A model generated the notes under the pieces. That model did no database searches. It worked only from the letters and a program-made list of their open reading frames with translations, and was not told the DNA's origin. This document shows, one piece after another, positions 18,172 to 28,300 of a stretch of 64,000 nt of DNA; position 1 is the first letter of the stretch, and every line of letters begins with the position of its first letter. Source of the DNA: Candidatus Neomarinimicrobiota bacterium (GTDB lineage Bacteria > Fidelibacterota > Marinisomatia > Marinisomatales > TCS55); NCBI GenBank assembly GCA_018651745.1, contig JABIDL010000030.1:4850-68849 (forward strand), written 5' to 3'. The position numbers were made by a program, and so were the translations under genes.

Positions 18172-18698
18172 GTAGAGAAAGAACCGTTTGGGCTTTACTG
18201 CTGATCTTGAGTACCCTTTCAATCGGGATAATGGCGTACAAAGTGGCCCCGCTCAATACCAAATGGTCCGGGGCAAAAGAAAGAGCAGAACAGATTCAGT
18301 TCGGTACAGATGAGGAACTTGAAAAAGTGATTGAATTTTTAGAAACAAGACTATTAAATCGCAGTCAATACCAGTTTGCCTTGGATGAAGAACCGATGCG
18401 TCTTACCAATGTATTGTACCTCACAGACGCATACGGTCGTCCCATGCGATATCGAAAAACTGGGAAACTTCGTGTTACAGCAATCATCGATGGATCTACC
18501 CAAAGAGCCATTGTTAATTATCGTGATAGGAATTTTGTAGTGACTGTAGGCGACTCTGTTGCCAAGGGTGAAGTAGTATGGATTGATGCCGAAGAAGTGG
18601 TTATTATTTCAGAGAATAAAGAAATCCATTATAGGGTATCTGGACTAAGTGTAGAAGAGGATGTATCCTCAAAAAACGGACAGAGGAGAGAATATTGA
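18168..18698 (+). CDS. pilP: PilP-like inner-membrane/periplasmic pilus protein
   Basis: A 176-residue protein, ATGA-coupled to pilO. One N-terminal membrane helix (WALLLILSTLSIGIMAYKVA) and a C-terminal beta-rich domain (VNYRDRNFVVTVGDSVAKGE, WIDAEEVVIISENKEIHYRV) like the GspC/PilP homology region that docks on the secretin. No lipobox is visible, unlike Neisseria and Pseudomonas PilP. Its assignment rests mainly on position between pilO and the secretin. Confidence 0.7.
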   Translation: MSRERTVWALLLILSTLSIGIMAYKVAPLNTKWSGAKERAEQIQFGTDEELEKVIEFLETRLLNRSQYQFALDEEPMRLTNVLYLTDAYGRPMRYRKTGKLRVTAIIDGSTQRAIVNYRDRNFVVTVGDSVAKGEVVWIDAEEVVIISENKEIHYRVSGLSVEEDVSSKNGQRREY

Positions 18699-18699
18699 T

Positions 18700-20196
18700 A
18701 TGAAACGGCTGATTGCAATCATGTGTATCGGGATACTGGGTTCCATATTACCCGCACAGAAAAATACAGAGAAAAATATTGGAACTGTTTCTGCAAAGGA
18801 GGCTATGGAACCGACACTGGTAACCATTCATGCCGAAGATGCATTTTTACCGAGTATTCTTGCTATTCTTGCCAGCGAAAGCGGATATAATATCGTTACA
18901 GATCCCAATGTGAACCGGCAGGATAAAATTACAATTCATCTTGATGCTGTCCCTATTGAACAGGCAATAAATCTTGTAGTTCGAGCTGTGGGCTTGAGTT
19001 ATGAAGTTGTCGGAAATTCTTTTTTGATTGCAGAACCAAAAAAATTAGCCGAAGAGGTTGGTATTACATCTCATGTGGTGGAATTAAAGTATTCCGATGC
19101 GCTTGAAGTCAAAGAATTATTGAAAGATTTGACAGAACAAATTCAAGTGGATGTTTCCGGGAATAAATTATTGGTGAATGCATCGCCGAAAAAAATCGCT
19201 GAAATTGAAGAAGTGATTCGCGAAATTGATATTCCGGCAATTCAGATTATGCTAGAAACCAGGTTGATTGAAGTAGCAATGGACGAGGAACAGAAAAACG
19301 GAATTGATTGGTCAAGACTCGCGAAATATACCACAATCCTTGCTGAAAGCGGCACACCTCCACACGGCGTAACCGGGGCCGGAAGCATCATTCCTGGATT
19401 GGGCCAAACCCCAAACGATGCCGGTACGGGAGTTGTGGAAGAATACGGCGATATGCCTTTTGAACAACTTCCAGCTGATATGCCATTCAACCGCCTCTAC
19501 TACACCGATGCCAATGACCAAAGTATTCTGCCCACAAAATTCAGCCGCCAATTAACGGCATTTGATGTGACCCTTGATTTATTAATGAAAGAGAACAAAG
19601 CAGAAGTATTGGCAAATTCAAAATTGGTTACGCTTAACGGGAGAGAAGCCTATATAAAAATGATTGACATTGTACCGTATATTTTAAGTTCGGGCGGTGT
19701 GGGCGGACAGGTTCAGGTTCAGCGTGAGGAAGTTGGAATAAAACTGACGATTAAACCCAAAATAAACACAGATGGATACATTACAGTAAAGGTAGAACCT
19801 GAGGTTTCGTCTATTTTTGAATTTATTGGACCGGACAACAACATCCCGCGGGTTAAAAGCAGGCTTTCTTCAACCACAATTCGGGTGCGAGATGGAGAAT
19901 CTATCATTATTGGTGGACTGATTAGTAAAGATAAAACAGTTACGGAATATAAAGTCCCTTACTTAAATAAAATCCCGCTGCTGGGTAAAAAGCTGTTTAC
20001 CAGTTCTTCTATGACAGACAGAACAACCGACCTTATTATTCAAATAACTCCAACGGTTGTTAAAGATAACTATACAGGAATACTAAAGCGCCAAGACATG
20101 ATTGAACTTGAAGAAACTGTTATTCAATTGAAAGAAATAGATTCAGATGAAGCTGAAACTGAATCGCAAGAAGAGGAAAAATCTAATGAAGAATAA
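18700..20196 (+). CDS. pilQ: Type IV pilus secretin PilQ
   Basis: A 498-residue protein. The start is the ATG at 18700, with GAGGAG 11 bases upstream, 1 base after the pilP stop; it gives a signal peptide (MKRLIAIMCIGILGSILPAQ). The N0 domain is about 40-115 (VTIHAEDAFLPSILAILASE), then an N1-type domain, then the secretin beta-domain (about 290-475) with KLVTLNGREAYIKM and LTIKPKINTDGYITVKVEPEV. It lacks AMIN domains, so it is shorter than Pseudomonas PilQ. It forms the outer-membrane pilus channel. Confidence 0.93.
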   Translation: MKRLIAIMCIGILGSILPAQKNTEKNIGTVSAKEAMEPTLVTIHAEDAFLPSILAILASESGYNIVTDPNVNRQDKITIHLDAVPIEQAINLVVRAVGLSYEVVGNSFLIAEPKKLAEEVGITSHVVELKYSDALEVKELLKDLTEQIQVDVSGNKLLVNASPKKIAEIEEVIREIDIPAIQIMLETRLIEVAMDEEQKNGIDWSRLAKYTTILAESGTPPHGVTGAGSIIPGLGQTPNDAGTGVVEEYGDMPFEQLPADMPFNRLYYTDANDQSILPTKFSRQLTAFDVTLDLLMKENKAEVLANSKLVTLNGREAYIKMIDIVPYILSSGGVGGQVQVQREEVGIKLTIKPKINTDGYITVKVEPEVSSIFEFIGPDNNIPRVKSRLSSTTIRVRDGESIIIGGLISKDKTVTEYKVPYLNKIPLLGKKLFTSSSMTDRTTDLIIQITPTVVKDNYTGILKRQDMIELEETVIQLKEIDSDEAETESQEEEKSNEE

Positions 20197-22387
20197 TTAT
20201 AAAATTCTCACTCCATTGTTGTCAGGATTTTTACTATTTGTTACGTGCGATGAACAAAATCCTGTGGATTCGAGTGGAAGCGGATCCGGCGCAGAAGGGG
20301 CAAAATATACGCTTACACTTTCTATGCAACCCATGGCAACCGATTCCCTAGGGAATTTTGTAAGTGTTGGGGAAGATTTTGCCGGAACTCAAGCAAGTTC
20401 TCCGTTCACGTATTTAACTGCTGCGCTAACAGATACTGCAGGTTTGGCTGTGTCGGAAAAACTTATCAGTTTCAAAGCAGAAGTTGGTGGATCTGAATTT
20501 GGTAGTTTTGATTTATCTTCTGATTATACCAATGCTACAGGAATTGTAAATGTCAAATTTTATGATGGAAGTAGTAGTGCATATGATAATTCAGCAACCC
20601 AGGTTTATGAAGGTGTGAAAGTGACAGCATCCTTTATTGCAACAGAAGGTAGCACGGATGATATTGTTACAGCTTCATCACAATTTAGCGTATTTGATAC
20701 ATCTGCAGTTACCTTATGGCCATACAGTTTACTCTTTAACTCAGATAAAGAATCTATTAATCTTGGGGGAGACGCTAAAGCGACGTTGGAAGCGAAAGTT
20801 TTAGCCAAGAGAAACAATACGCCGGTTCAGGGCGCTGATATCTTCTTTTATTCCAAGGATGATAAAGGACTTTTTGCAGATAACTATAAAGCAACAGACT
20901 CGTCCGGAACGGCTTCCACAACATTCGAAGATACAGGGAATCCTGAAGAAGTTGGAGTCATTACATTAAGAGTTGCATTTGATCACCCCAATTTTGGAAC
21001 AGTTTGGGATTCAATCAGCATTACCATTGTCGATACAACGTATAGTGGAGTGCCTGCATATATTGAAATCCCGCCTGTGAATCCAGGTGAATTAATTATT
21101 GTTGGTGGGGGTGGAATTGAATCAACCAATTTGAAGGCAAATGTTTATGATGAAAATGGTATTTTAGTAAATGAGCCAACTTTGGTTACTTTTACACTTG
21201 GCCCGAATATACCTGAAGGTGCGAACCTTAATAACGCAGGAACAACCGATACAGCTTATACTATTAATGGAGTTGCTACTGTATCTTTAAACAGCGGGAC
21301 CGGCCCCGGCCCTGTTCGGGTCACAGCAACGGTTTCTTATGACACTTCTTTTATTTCATCAAATGCTGTTCCGGTTATTATCGCTACCGGCCCTGCAATG
21401 AGTATTTTTCCGGATTATGATTTAAATGATGTTACACCAATTGGCGCTGGCTTTTATGAAATGCAGGTTGCTGCAATGGTGTATGATCTGTGGAACAACC
21501 CTGTAGCGGATAGCACCTATGTGTATTGGTCCATGGCTATTTCCGGCGAAGACCTTGATGGAGTTCTTGCAGCACAAATTGAAGGTGTAAGTTTTACAGG
21601 AAATATGAATAAAGATGAAAATGCGTTCCCGGGAATGGCGTTCTCAACAATTATTTTCCCAAGCGGAGATATGCTTAGCAATGCGGTGGTTACCTCATTG
21701 TGTTTTGGTGGGGATTTAAATAATGATGGTGTGTATGGAGATACTGTTATGGCCAGCGTTGACGATGGTGTAGTGTTGCCGTTTTATGAAGGTTCGAATG
21801 GATCGCTGACCATATTCGTGAGCGCAACGTATTTTGATTTTACTGTAAGTGGTACCCCTGCAACTATCACTGCGACCGCAAGATTGTTAGATCATTATGC
21901 AAATCCGATTAAAGATGCGAGAATTTTATTTTCAGCATCAGCGGCAACTTCATACTCTGAATATGGGGAAACGCATTCAGATGATGGGTGGGGCCCAACA
22001 AGCACAGGTGGCGGCGATGGCTGTTTTAGTTGGTTTGATGTAAATGAAAATTCGTGGCCAGATACAGGTGAAACATGGACAGAAACGTACACCGATTCGG
22101 ATGGAAATGGTTTCTGGACTGGTTACCCCCATATTGTACAATGTGGAAATCCAATTGTGCGTACCGATGCAGATGGATATACTAGTGTTGTCATTACTTA
22201 CGATCAATCTATTTGCACACCGATTCCAAATAGCGATCCACAGCAGTACGAAGATTATACTTCATCAGTTACTGCCACTTTATTAGATCCTGTTGGAATT
22301 ACCACAGAAACGCCCGCTCAAATTGAATTCCTTCGATCTTGGGCCGGCAAATCCAAGCCGAATTCAGAAACATTAGGGTCGAAATAA
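20186..22387 (+). CDS. Exported lipoprotein with Ig-like (Big_1-type) repeats in the pilus operon
   Basis: A 733-residue protein starting at the ATG at 20186 (the open frame extends to 20147 inside pilQ; only the later start gives a signal peptide). Signal LTPLLSGFLLFVTCDEQ gives a weak lipobox, with Cys at residue 21 and Asp at +2. At least two Ig-like modules are visible: TDTAGLAVSEKLISFKAEV and NPVADSTYVYWSMAI have the PVxxxxVxF phrase of Big_1/invasin repeats. Located between pilQ and pilB and overlapping the secretin gene, it is probably a pilus-associated surface protein or secretin partner. Unusual for this locus. Confidence 0.65.
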   Translation: MKNNYKILTPLLSGFLLFVTCDEQNPVDSSGSGSGAEGAKYTLTLSMQPMATDSLGNFVSVGEDFAGTQASSPFTYLTAALTDTAGLAVSEKLISFKAEVGGSEFGSFDLSSDYTNATGIVNVKFYDGSSSAYDNSATQVYEGVKVTASFIATEGSTDDIVTASSQFSVFDTSAVTLWPYSLLFNSDKESINLGGDAKATLEAKVLAKRNNTPVQGADIFFYSKDDKGLFADNYKATDSSGTASTTFEDTGNPEEVGVITLRVAFDHPNFGTVWDSISITIVDTTYSGVPAYIEIPPVNPGELIIVGGGGIESTNLKANVYDENGILVNEPTLVTFTLGPNIPEGANLNNAGTTDTAYTINGVATVSLNSGTGPGPVRVTATVSYDTSFISSNAVPVIIATGPAMSIFPDYDLNDVTPIGAGFYEMQVAAMVYDLWNNPVADSTYVYWSMAISGEDLDGVLAAQIEGVSFTGNMNKDENAFPGMAFSTIIFPSGDMLSNAVVTSLCFGGDLNNDGVYGDTVMASVDDGVVLPFYEGSNGSLTIFVSATYFDFTVSGTPATITATARLLDHYANPIKDARILFSASAATSYSEYGETHSDDGWGPTSTGGGDGCFSWFDVNENSWPDTGETWTETYTDSDGNGFWTGYPHIVQCGNPIVRTDADGYTSVVITYDQSICTPIPNSDPQQYEDYTSSVTATLLDPVGITTETPAQIEFLRSWAGKSKPNSETLGSK

Positions 22388-22390
22388 ACA

Positions 22391-24115
22391 ATGACAACTG
22401 AATTTAATCCGCAATTTAAAAAGATTGGTGAAATCCTCATCCATGAGAGGAAAATATCTGAAGCTGATCTAGAAAAAACGTTGTCATCTCAAAGAAACAG
22501 TAATGACAAATTGGGGACTTTATTAATAAAAGCCGGATATATCACAGAAGATGAATTGATACAAGTGTACTCCATGCAATTGGGTTATAAATCAGTATCG
22601 GAAGATGAATTATTCAAAGCAGATCCGGAAGCAGTAAGATTGATCCCCGAAGATTTTGCAATACAAAATCGCATGCTTGCTATCCGAAAAAATGAGAGTT
22701 CTTTGGTAGTCGCCATGGAAGACCCCGAAAACTTGATTGGCATTGATGCCCTAAAGCGCCATACAGACTTAAACCCGGAAATATACGTTGCCCCGCCATC
22801 TGCCCTTGCGAAAGCTTTGAAAGAAATTTATGGAAAAATTCAAAAATCGGGCGAGGTAGAAGAAGCGATTGAAGGAATCAGAGTTATTTCTGGAGATGAA
22901 GATCATCAGGAAGAAGTTGACCTTTCTCCGGATAAAGCATCTAGCGAAGATGCACCTATTGTCAGATTAGTAAACCTGATTATACAGGAAGCGATCAAAG
23001 AACGTGCCACAGATATTCATATTGAACCTCAACAAAATTCCGTTGAAGTCAGGATTCGAATTGACGGTGTGTTACAAATGATTATGACTCCGCCAAAATC
23101 TTCGCTCAGTGGATTGGTTACGCGAATAAAAATTCTTTCGAAGCTCAATATAGCTGAACGGCGTTTATCTCAAGATGGACGGTTCGGAATTAAAACATCG
23201 TCTAAAGATATTGATGTTCGCGTGTCTATTCTCCCAACTGTGCATGGAGAGAAGGTAGTTATGCGTCTTCTAGACAAGTCCGGATTTGATTTTAACCTAA
23301 GTAGTTTAGGATTTGATAAGGATATGTACCACATTTTCAGAAAAGTGATCGCCCAGCCGTATGGAATGGTTATGGTTTCCGGGCCAACCGGTAGCGGAAA
23401 ATCAACATCGCTCTACGCATCTTTGAAGGAAATCAAAAATGTGAATACTAACATTACAACGGTTGAAGATCCGGTTGAATATCAATTAGATGGAATTAAT
23501 CAAGTTCAGGTTAATGATAATATCGGTCTTACGTTTGCTTCTACACTACGATCTATCCTTCGTCAAGATCCTGATATTTTGCTGATTGGTGAAATTCGAG
23601 ATGCAGAAACAGCCGATATTGCAGTAAAATTTTCACTTACAGGACATTTAGTTTTTTCAACAGTTCACGCAAACGACGCCGCTTCAACAATAACTCGACT
23701 ATTGGATATTGGATTAAAACCCTTTTTGGTTGGTTCTTGCGTGAATCTTGTGATGGCTCAGAGATTGGTCAGGCGTATATGTGAAAATTGTAAAGAAGAA
23801 TACATACCGGATAAAGAAACCTTGGATCTGCTTGGCAAGGATGTGGAAGCCCTGAAAGGAAAAAAGTTTATCCATGGAAAAGGCTGTAATCACTGTAGAG
23901 ATACCGGGTACCTTGGACGGATTGGAATTTTTGAATTAATTGCGATGTCGAGAGACTTAAGGCAAATGGTTTTTGAGAATGCGAGTGAAGATGATATTCG
24001 AGCGAAAGCAATTGAAGAAGGAATGGTATCACTGCGCGACAGCGGTATTCGAAAAGTTGGGGATGGAATTACCACAGTGGAAGAAGTATTGAGGTCAACA
24101 GTAGCGGATTCCTAA
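22391..24115 (+). CDS. pilB: Type IV pilus extension ATPase PilB
   Basis: A 574-residue protein. The N-terminal MshEN domain is at 10-145 (KIGEILIHERKISEADLEK, LGTLLIKAGYITEDEL), a likely c-di-GMP-binding type. Walker A is GPTGSGKST (331-339), Walker B is around ILLIGEIRD (397-404), and the zinc cysteines are at 464, 467, 499 and 502 (CENC, CNHC). It powers pilus polymerisation opposite PilT. The stop overlaps the pilC start (TAATG). Confidence 0.95.
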   Translation: MTTEFNPQFKKIGEILIHERKISEADLEKTLSSQRNSNDKLGTLLIKAGYITEDELIQVYSMQLGYKSVSEDELFKADPEAVRLIPEDFAIQNRMLAIRKNESSLVVAMEDPENLIGIDALKRHTDLNPEIYVAPPSALAKALKEIYGKIQKSGEVEEAIEGIRVISGDEDHQEEVDLSPDKASSEDAPIVRLVNLIIQEAIKERATDIHIEPQQNSVEVRIRIDGVLQMIMTPPKSSLSGLVTRIKILSKLNIAERRLSQDGRFGIKTSSKDIDVRVSILPTVHGEKVVMRLLDKSGFDFNLSSLGFDKDMYHIFRKVIAQPYGMVMVSGPTGSGKSTSLYASLKEIKNVNTNITTVEDPVEYQLDGINQVQVNDNIGLTFASTLRSILRQDPDILLIGEIRDAETADIAVKFSLTGHLVFSTVHANDAASTITRLLDIGLKPFLVGSCVNLVMAQRLVRRICENCKEEYIPDKETLDLLGKDVEALKGKKFIHGKGCNHCRDTGYLGRIGIFELIAMSRDLRQMVFENASEDDIRAKAIEEGMVSLRDSGIRKVGDGITTVEEVLRSTVADS

Positions 24116-25362
24116 TGCCTACATTTGCATATCTCATCAAAGATCCTGAGGGAAACCGACAAGAGGGAGAAATCAGAGCTGACTCAATTGATAAAGCAAC
24201 GCAAAAATTATCCTCTAATAGTCAAATGGTTATCAGTCTCAAAGAGCAAGATACATCATGGGATTTTCTTGGCCCGTTTCTGGATGAAATAAATTTATCA
24301 ATCGAGCGGATTAAAAATCGTGTTCCGCTAAGCAATCTCGTTTTTTTCACTCGCCAGCTTTCTACCATGTTTTCTGCGGGTCTCACATTAGAGCGTGCTA
24401 TTCATGGCCTTGCAGCTGAAGAAAAACACTCGAAATTAAAACAGGTGCTCACTAATGTAGCCGAAAACATCCGAAAGGGACTTTCTCTTTCAGAAGCACT
24501 TGCCCGTCATCCGGGAGTATTCACAAACCTCTACGTTGCACTTACTAAAGCAGGAGAAGTTAGTGGAAACTTAAACGAAATTTTGGATGACCTTGCCACC
24601 TATCTTGAAAATTTGGATGATACACGGCGAAAGGTGCGATCGGCTATGACCTACCCAATTTTTATGGTTTTGTTTTTAGGTGCGATGATGTCAGCGATGT
24701 TTTTGTGGATTATTCCAATGTTTTCGGGAGTCTACGCACAACTCGGAGCCAACTTACCTCCGGCAACACAAACACTTGTCGGAATGAGTGAGTGGATGAG
24801 TGGGCACTTCGGCCAGATTATCTTTATGACCTTTTTTATATTAACGTCAATTTGGTTGGTTTCAAAAACACAGCAAGGTGGGTTCGTTGTGGATTCTATT
24901 AAAAGACGAACTCCTATTTTTGGAAATTTGCTTGATCAGTCTATTTTGAATAAATTTTCTAAAACACTCGGAATTTTACTCGGGGCCGGTGTACCTGTTA
25001 TCGAATCAATGAATCTTATGCAAAAGATTGTTGGCAATCGTGTGTATGAGCGTGCCATCCAGGATGCGACAAATTTTATTCGAGATGGATTTAACATTAG
25101 TACAGCGCTCCGGCGGACAGAAATATTTCCCGCTATTCTTCTTCAATTGGCTTCAACGGGTGAAGAAACGGGAGAATTGGACTCACTTCTCGGGAGGGCG
25201 TCAGATTATTATTTTAAACAAGTGGATGCTTTGGTAGAACGCATGACTACGCTTATAGAACCTTTATTAATTTTAATGGTTGGCGTTGTGATCGCGGTCA
25301 TGGTTATTGTTACCTATCTACCCGTATTTTACCTCGGCGCTGCACTTCAATCGGGACTGTAA
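24115..25362 (+). CDS. pilC: Type IV pilus inner-membrane platform protein PilC
   Basis: A 415-residue GspF/PilC family protein. Two repeated cytoplasmic domains are visible (FFTRQLSTMFSAGLTLERAI... and LDQSILNKFSKTLGILLGAGV), each followed by hydrophobic segments (near 170-210, 225-250 and 380-405). It is the membrane platform turned by PilB and PilT. Last core gene of the pilus operon; the next start is 2 bases downstream. Confidence 0.94.
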   Translation: MPTFAYLIKDPEGNRQEGEIRADSIDKATQKLSSNSQMVISLKEQDTSWDFLGPFLDEINLSIERIKNRVPLSNLVFFTRQLSTMFSAGLTLERAIHGLAAEEKHSKLKQVLTNVAENIRKGLSLSEALARHPGVFTNLYVALTKAGEVSGNLNEILDDLATYLENLDDTRRKVRSAMTYPIFMVLFLGAMMSAMFLWIIPMFSGVYAQLGANLPPATQTLVGMSEWMSGHFGQIIFMTFFILTSIWLVSKTQQGGFVVDSIKRRTPIFGNLLDQSILNKFSKTLGILLGAGVPVIESMNLMQKIVGNRVYERAIQDATNFIRDGFNISTALRRTEIFPAILLQLASTGEETGELDSLLGRASDYYFKQVDALVERMTTLIEPLLILMVGVVIAVMVIVTYLPVFYLGAALQSGL

Positions 25363-25364
25363 TC

Positions 25365-28300
25365 ATGATAAATAAAAATAAACTCATTCCAATCTTTAGC
25401 CTTTGTATTTCCCTTGGGCTTCTATCCGCACGGTCTGGTTCAGGTTCTGTCGCCGTAAAAACCAATGCAGAATTTTCTGTAAATCGGTCAGAATTAGGGA
25501 ATGTCCTTACCTTTAATTTGCCTGATTATGCTATTCAGGAATTAACTCATTTAGGATCCCAATTTCATCAAATAGCGGTGGATGGATCTGGATCTATCGC
25601 CACTACAGAAGAACCTGATTTTCCGTCATTCACAACTTTCTATGCAATTAACCCCGAAAAAGAATACCATGTTACCGTAGATATTCTTGATTCTGAATTT
25701 CATTCAGGTGTGAATATGATTCCAAAAGGTACGTGGGAAGATTCTGATTTGGATCCGGTGATTCCCTTGGTTAAAAAATCTTCAGTTTATTTGTCATCAC
25801 AATCGTATCCTGAAAAAATGGCAGTTATTTCTGAAAAAATGGTAATGAGAGATGTTCATTTTGTTTCTGTAACTGTGACTCCATTTCAATATAATCCGGT
25901 AACGCAAGAACTTGAAGTAGTAACATCTGCACGGGTTGAATTAACGGAAACAGGAAATACGAATGTTAATATGGAGGGAATCAGGAAACCATCTCGCGCG
26001 TTTGAAAATTTATACAATTCTTTTATTGTCAATTATGAGCGTAGATCCATGGATTACCAAAAACCGTCGATTTTATATATTTTATCAAATAATTCTTCGT
26101 CATATCAATCTATTTTAGATGTCTTATTGGATTGGCGCAAAGAACAGGGCTACGTTGTAAATACGGCCAACATAGCGGATATTGGTTCGTCCACAGGTTT
26201 AATAAAAAATTATATTTCCACTGCTTATACTAATTGGACAAACCCTCCGGAATTTGTTGTATTGGTTGGCGATGCAGGCGGTTCTTACAACGTTCCTACT
26301 TATTTTGAATCGTGGAGTGGATACTCCGGAGAAGGTGACCATCCCTATACTACATTAGAAGGGAATGATCAATTGTCGGATGTTTTGATTGGTCGGCTAT
26401 CTTTTTCTGGAACGACGGAACTGGCAACTATTGTCAATAAAATTATTAACTACGAAAAAACACCATATATGGGAGAAAACTGGCTTTCAAGAGCAAGTCT
26501 TGTCGGTGATACAAATCCATCTGGAATATCTACAATCACGACGAATGAATATATTCACGAAGTTTTAGACAGGAATGGATTTGAAGATGTTCGAACTATA
26601 TATAGTGGAGATTTTGATGCGCAAATGGTGAGCGACATTAATGATGGGGTTGCCTTTACAAATTATCGTGGTTATATAGGTATGAGTAATTTCGGCGTAA
26701 ATGACATCAATGGATTGAATAACGGATTTATGCTACCTTTTGCAACATTTATTACGTGCGGTACTGGGTCGTTCTCAGGTTCAGGTTCCACTGTTATTGA
26801 AGCTATGATTCGCGCTGGTACACCGAGCCAACCCAAAGGAGGAGTTGCTGCTATTGGTACTGCGACCATTTATACGCATACCATGTTTAATAATGTGATG
26901 GATATGGGTTTTTATTCGGGGATTTTTATTGATCATATTCATTCTGCCGGCGGTGCGCTCATGGCAGGGAAATTAAATCTTTGGAAACAATACCCATCAA
27001 ACCCATCTGATTTTACCAATATCTTTTCCCATTGGAATAATTTAATGGGAGATCCTTCCTTAAGGCTATGGACAGGAACCCCCAAATCCATGGATGTAAC
27101 ATTGAAGACATCCATAAAAGTCGGCACAAACTTTTATGATATACTTGTTGAAGATGATGTTCATAATCCAATTCAAGATGCAAGAGTGGTGATATACCGC
27201 GCAAATCAATTGCAGGAAATCCAATATTCCAATGAAAATGGACTGGTCACTATTCCATTAGGTGCTATTACAGCTGGTGAGGTTACCGTTACGGCTCTCA
27301 AAGACGGATTTATTCCTTTTCAGACGGATATTCTTGTTGAAGATCCTCCCGTAAATATCAATGTGGATTTGAATGATGTGATTATCACGGATAATGGGTC
27401 GGGCGCATCGATTGGGAATGGGAATGGATTGCTCAATGGCGGAGAGAGCATCGAACTATCTATCCCCTTATCAAACCTTAATTCATCTGATGCAACCGGA
27501 GTGTATGGATTATTATCATCAGCAAATCCACGGGTTACCCTATCAATTGATAGTGTGTTTTATGGGAACATATCCGGTTCGGGTGGACCATTTCCATCTG
27601 ACCCATTTGTATTTCACCTTTCCGCTAATGTAAGGGAAGAAGAAAACCTTCAAATTCGGTTATTAATGGTGGATGATAACAACCGGGAATGGGAAACTGA
27701 CTTACAATTGACTTCAACTGCGAGTGAAGTTGTTTTTAGTAATATGAATATATCAGATAATAATGATGGTATTTTAAATCCGGGTGAAACAGTAAACTTA
27801 AATGTAGTACTAAAAAATAGTGGATCTTCTACAGCCTTCAATGTTTTTGGCGTTTTAAGTACAAATTCATCGCTACTTACCGTAGAAGATGGAATTGGTT
27901 CATGGGGATCCATGAGCCCCTCAAACGCGAATGTAATGAATACAGATGGTTTTAGTGTTTCGGCAAATCCCTCCGCAATTCCGGGATCCATTGTAAATCT
28001 GGAATTAACTTTAACCATTGGCGGCGGACAGCAATCTACAATCATGTTTCCGGTTCAGATTGGAGAGGCAGAAGTAACCGACCCATTGGGACCGGATGAA
28101 CACGGATATTATATTTATGATAGTGGCGATTGGCTTTACGCAAATGCACCCACATTTGATTGGATTGAAATTGATTCCCGTTATGGAGGGGAGGGGACAA
28201 CTGTTTCACTTAGTGACGGCGGGGATAATCAAGATGATGTCCAAGTGTTGACTTTGCCATTTATGTTTCGAATGTATGGGCAATCGTATAATCAAATATC

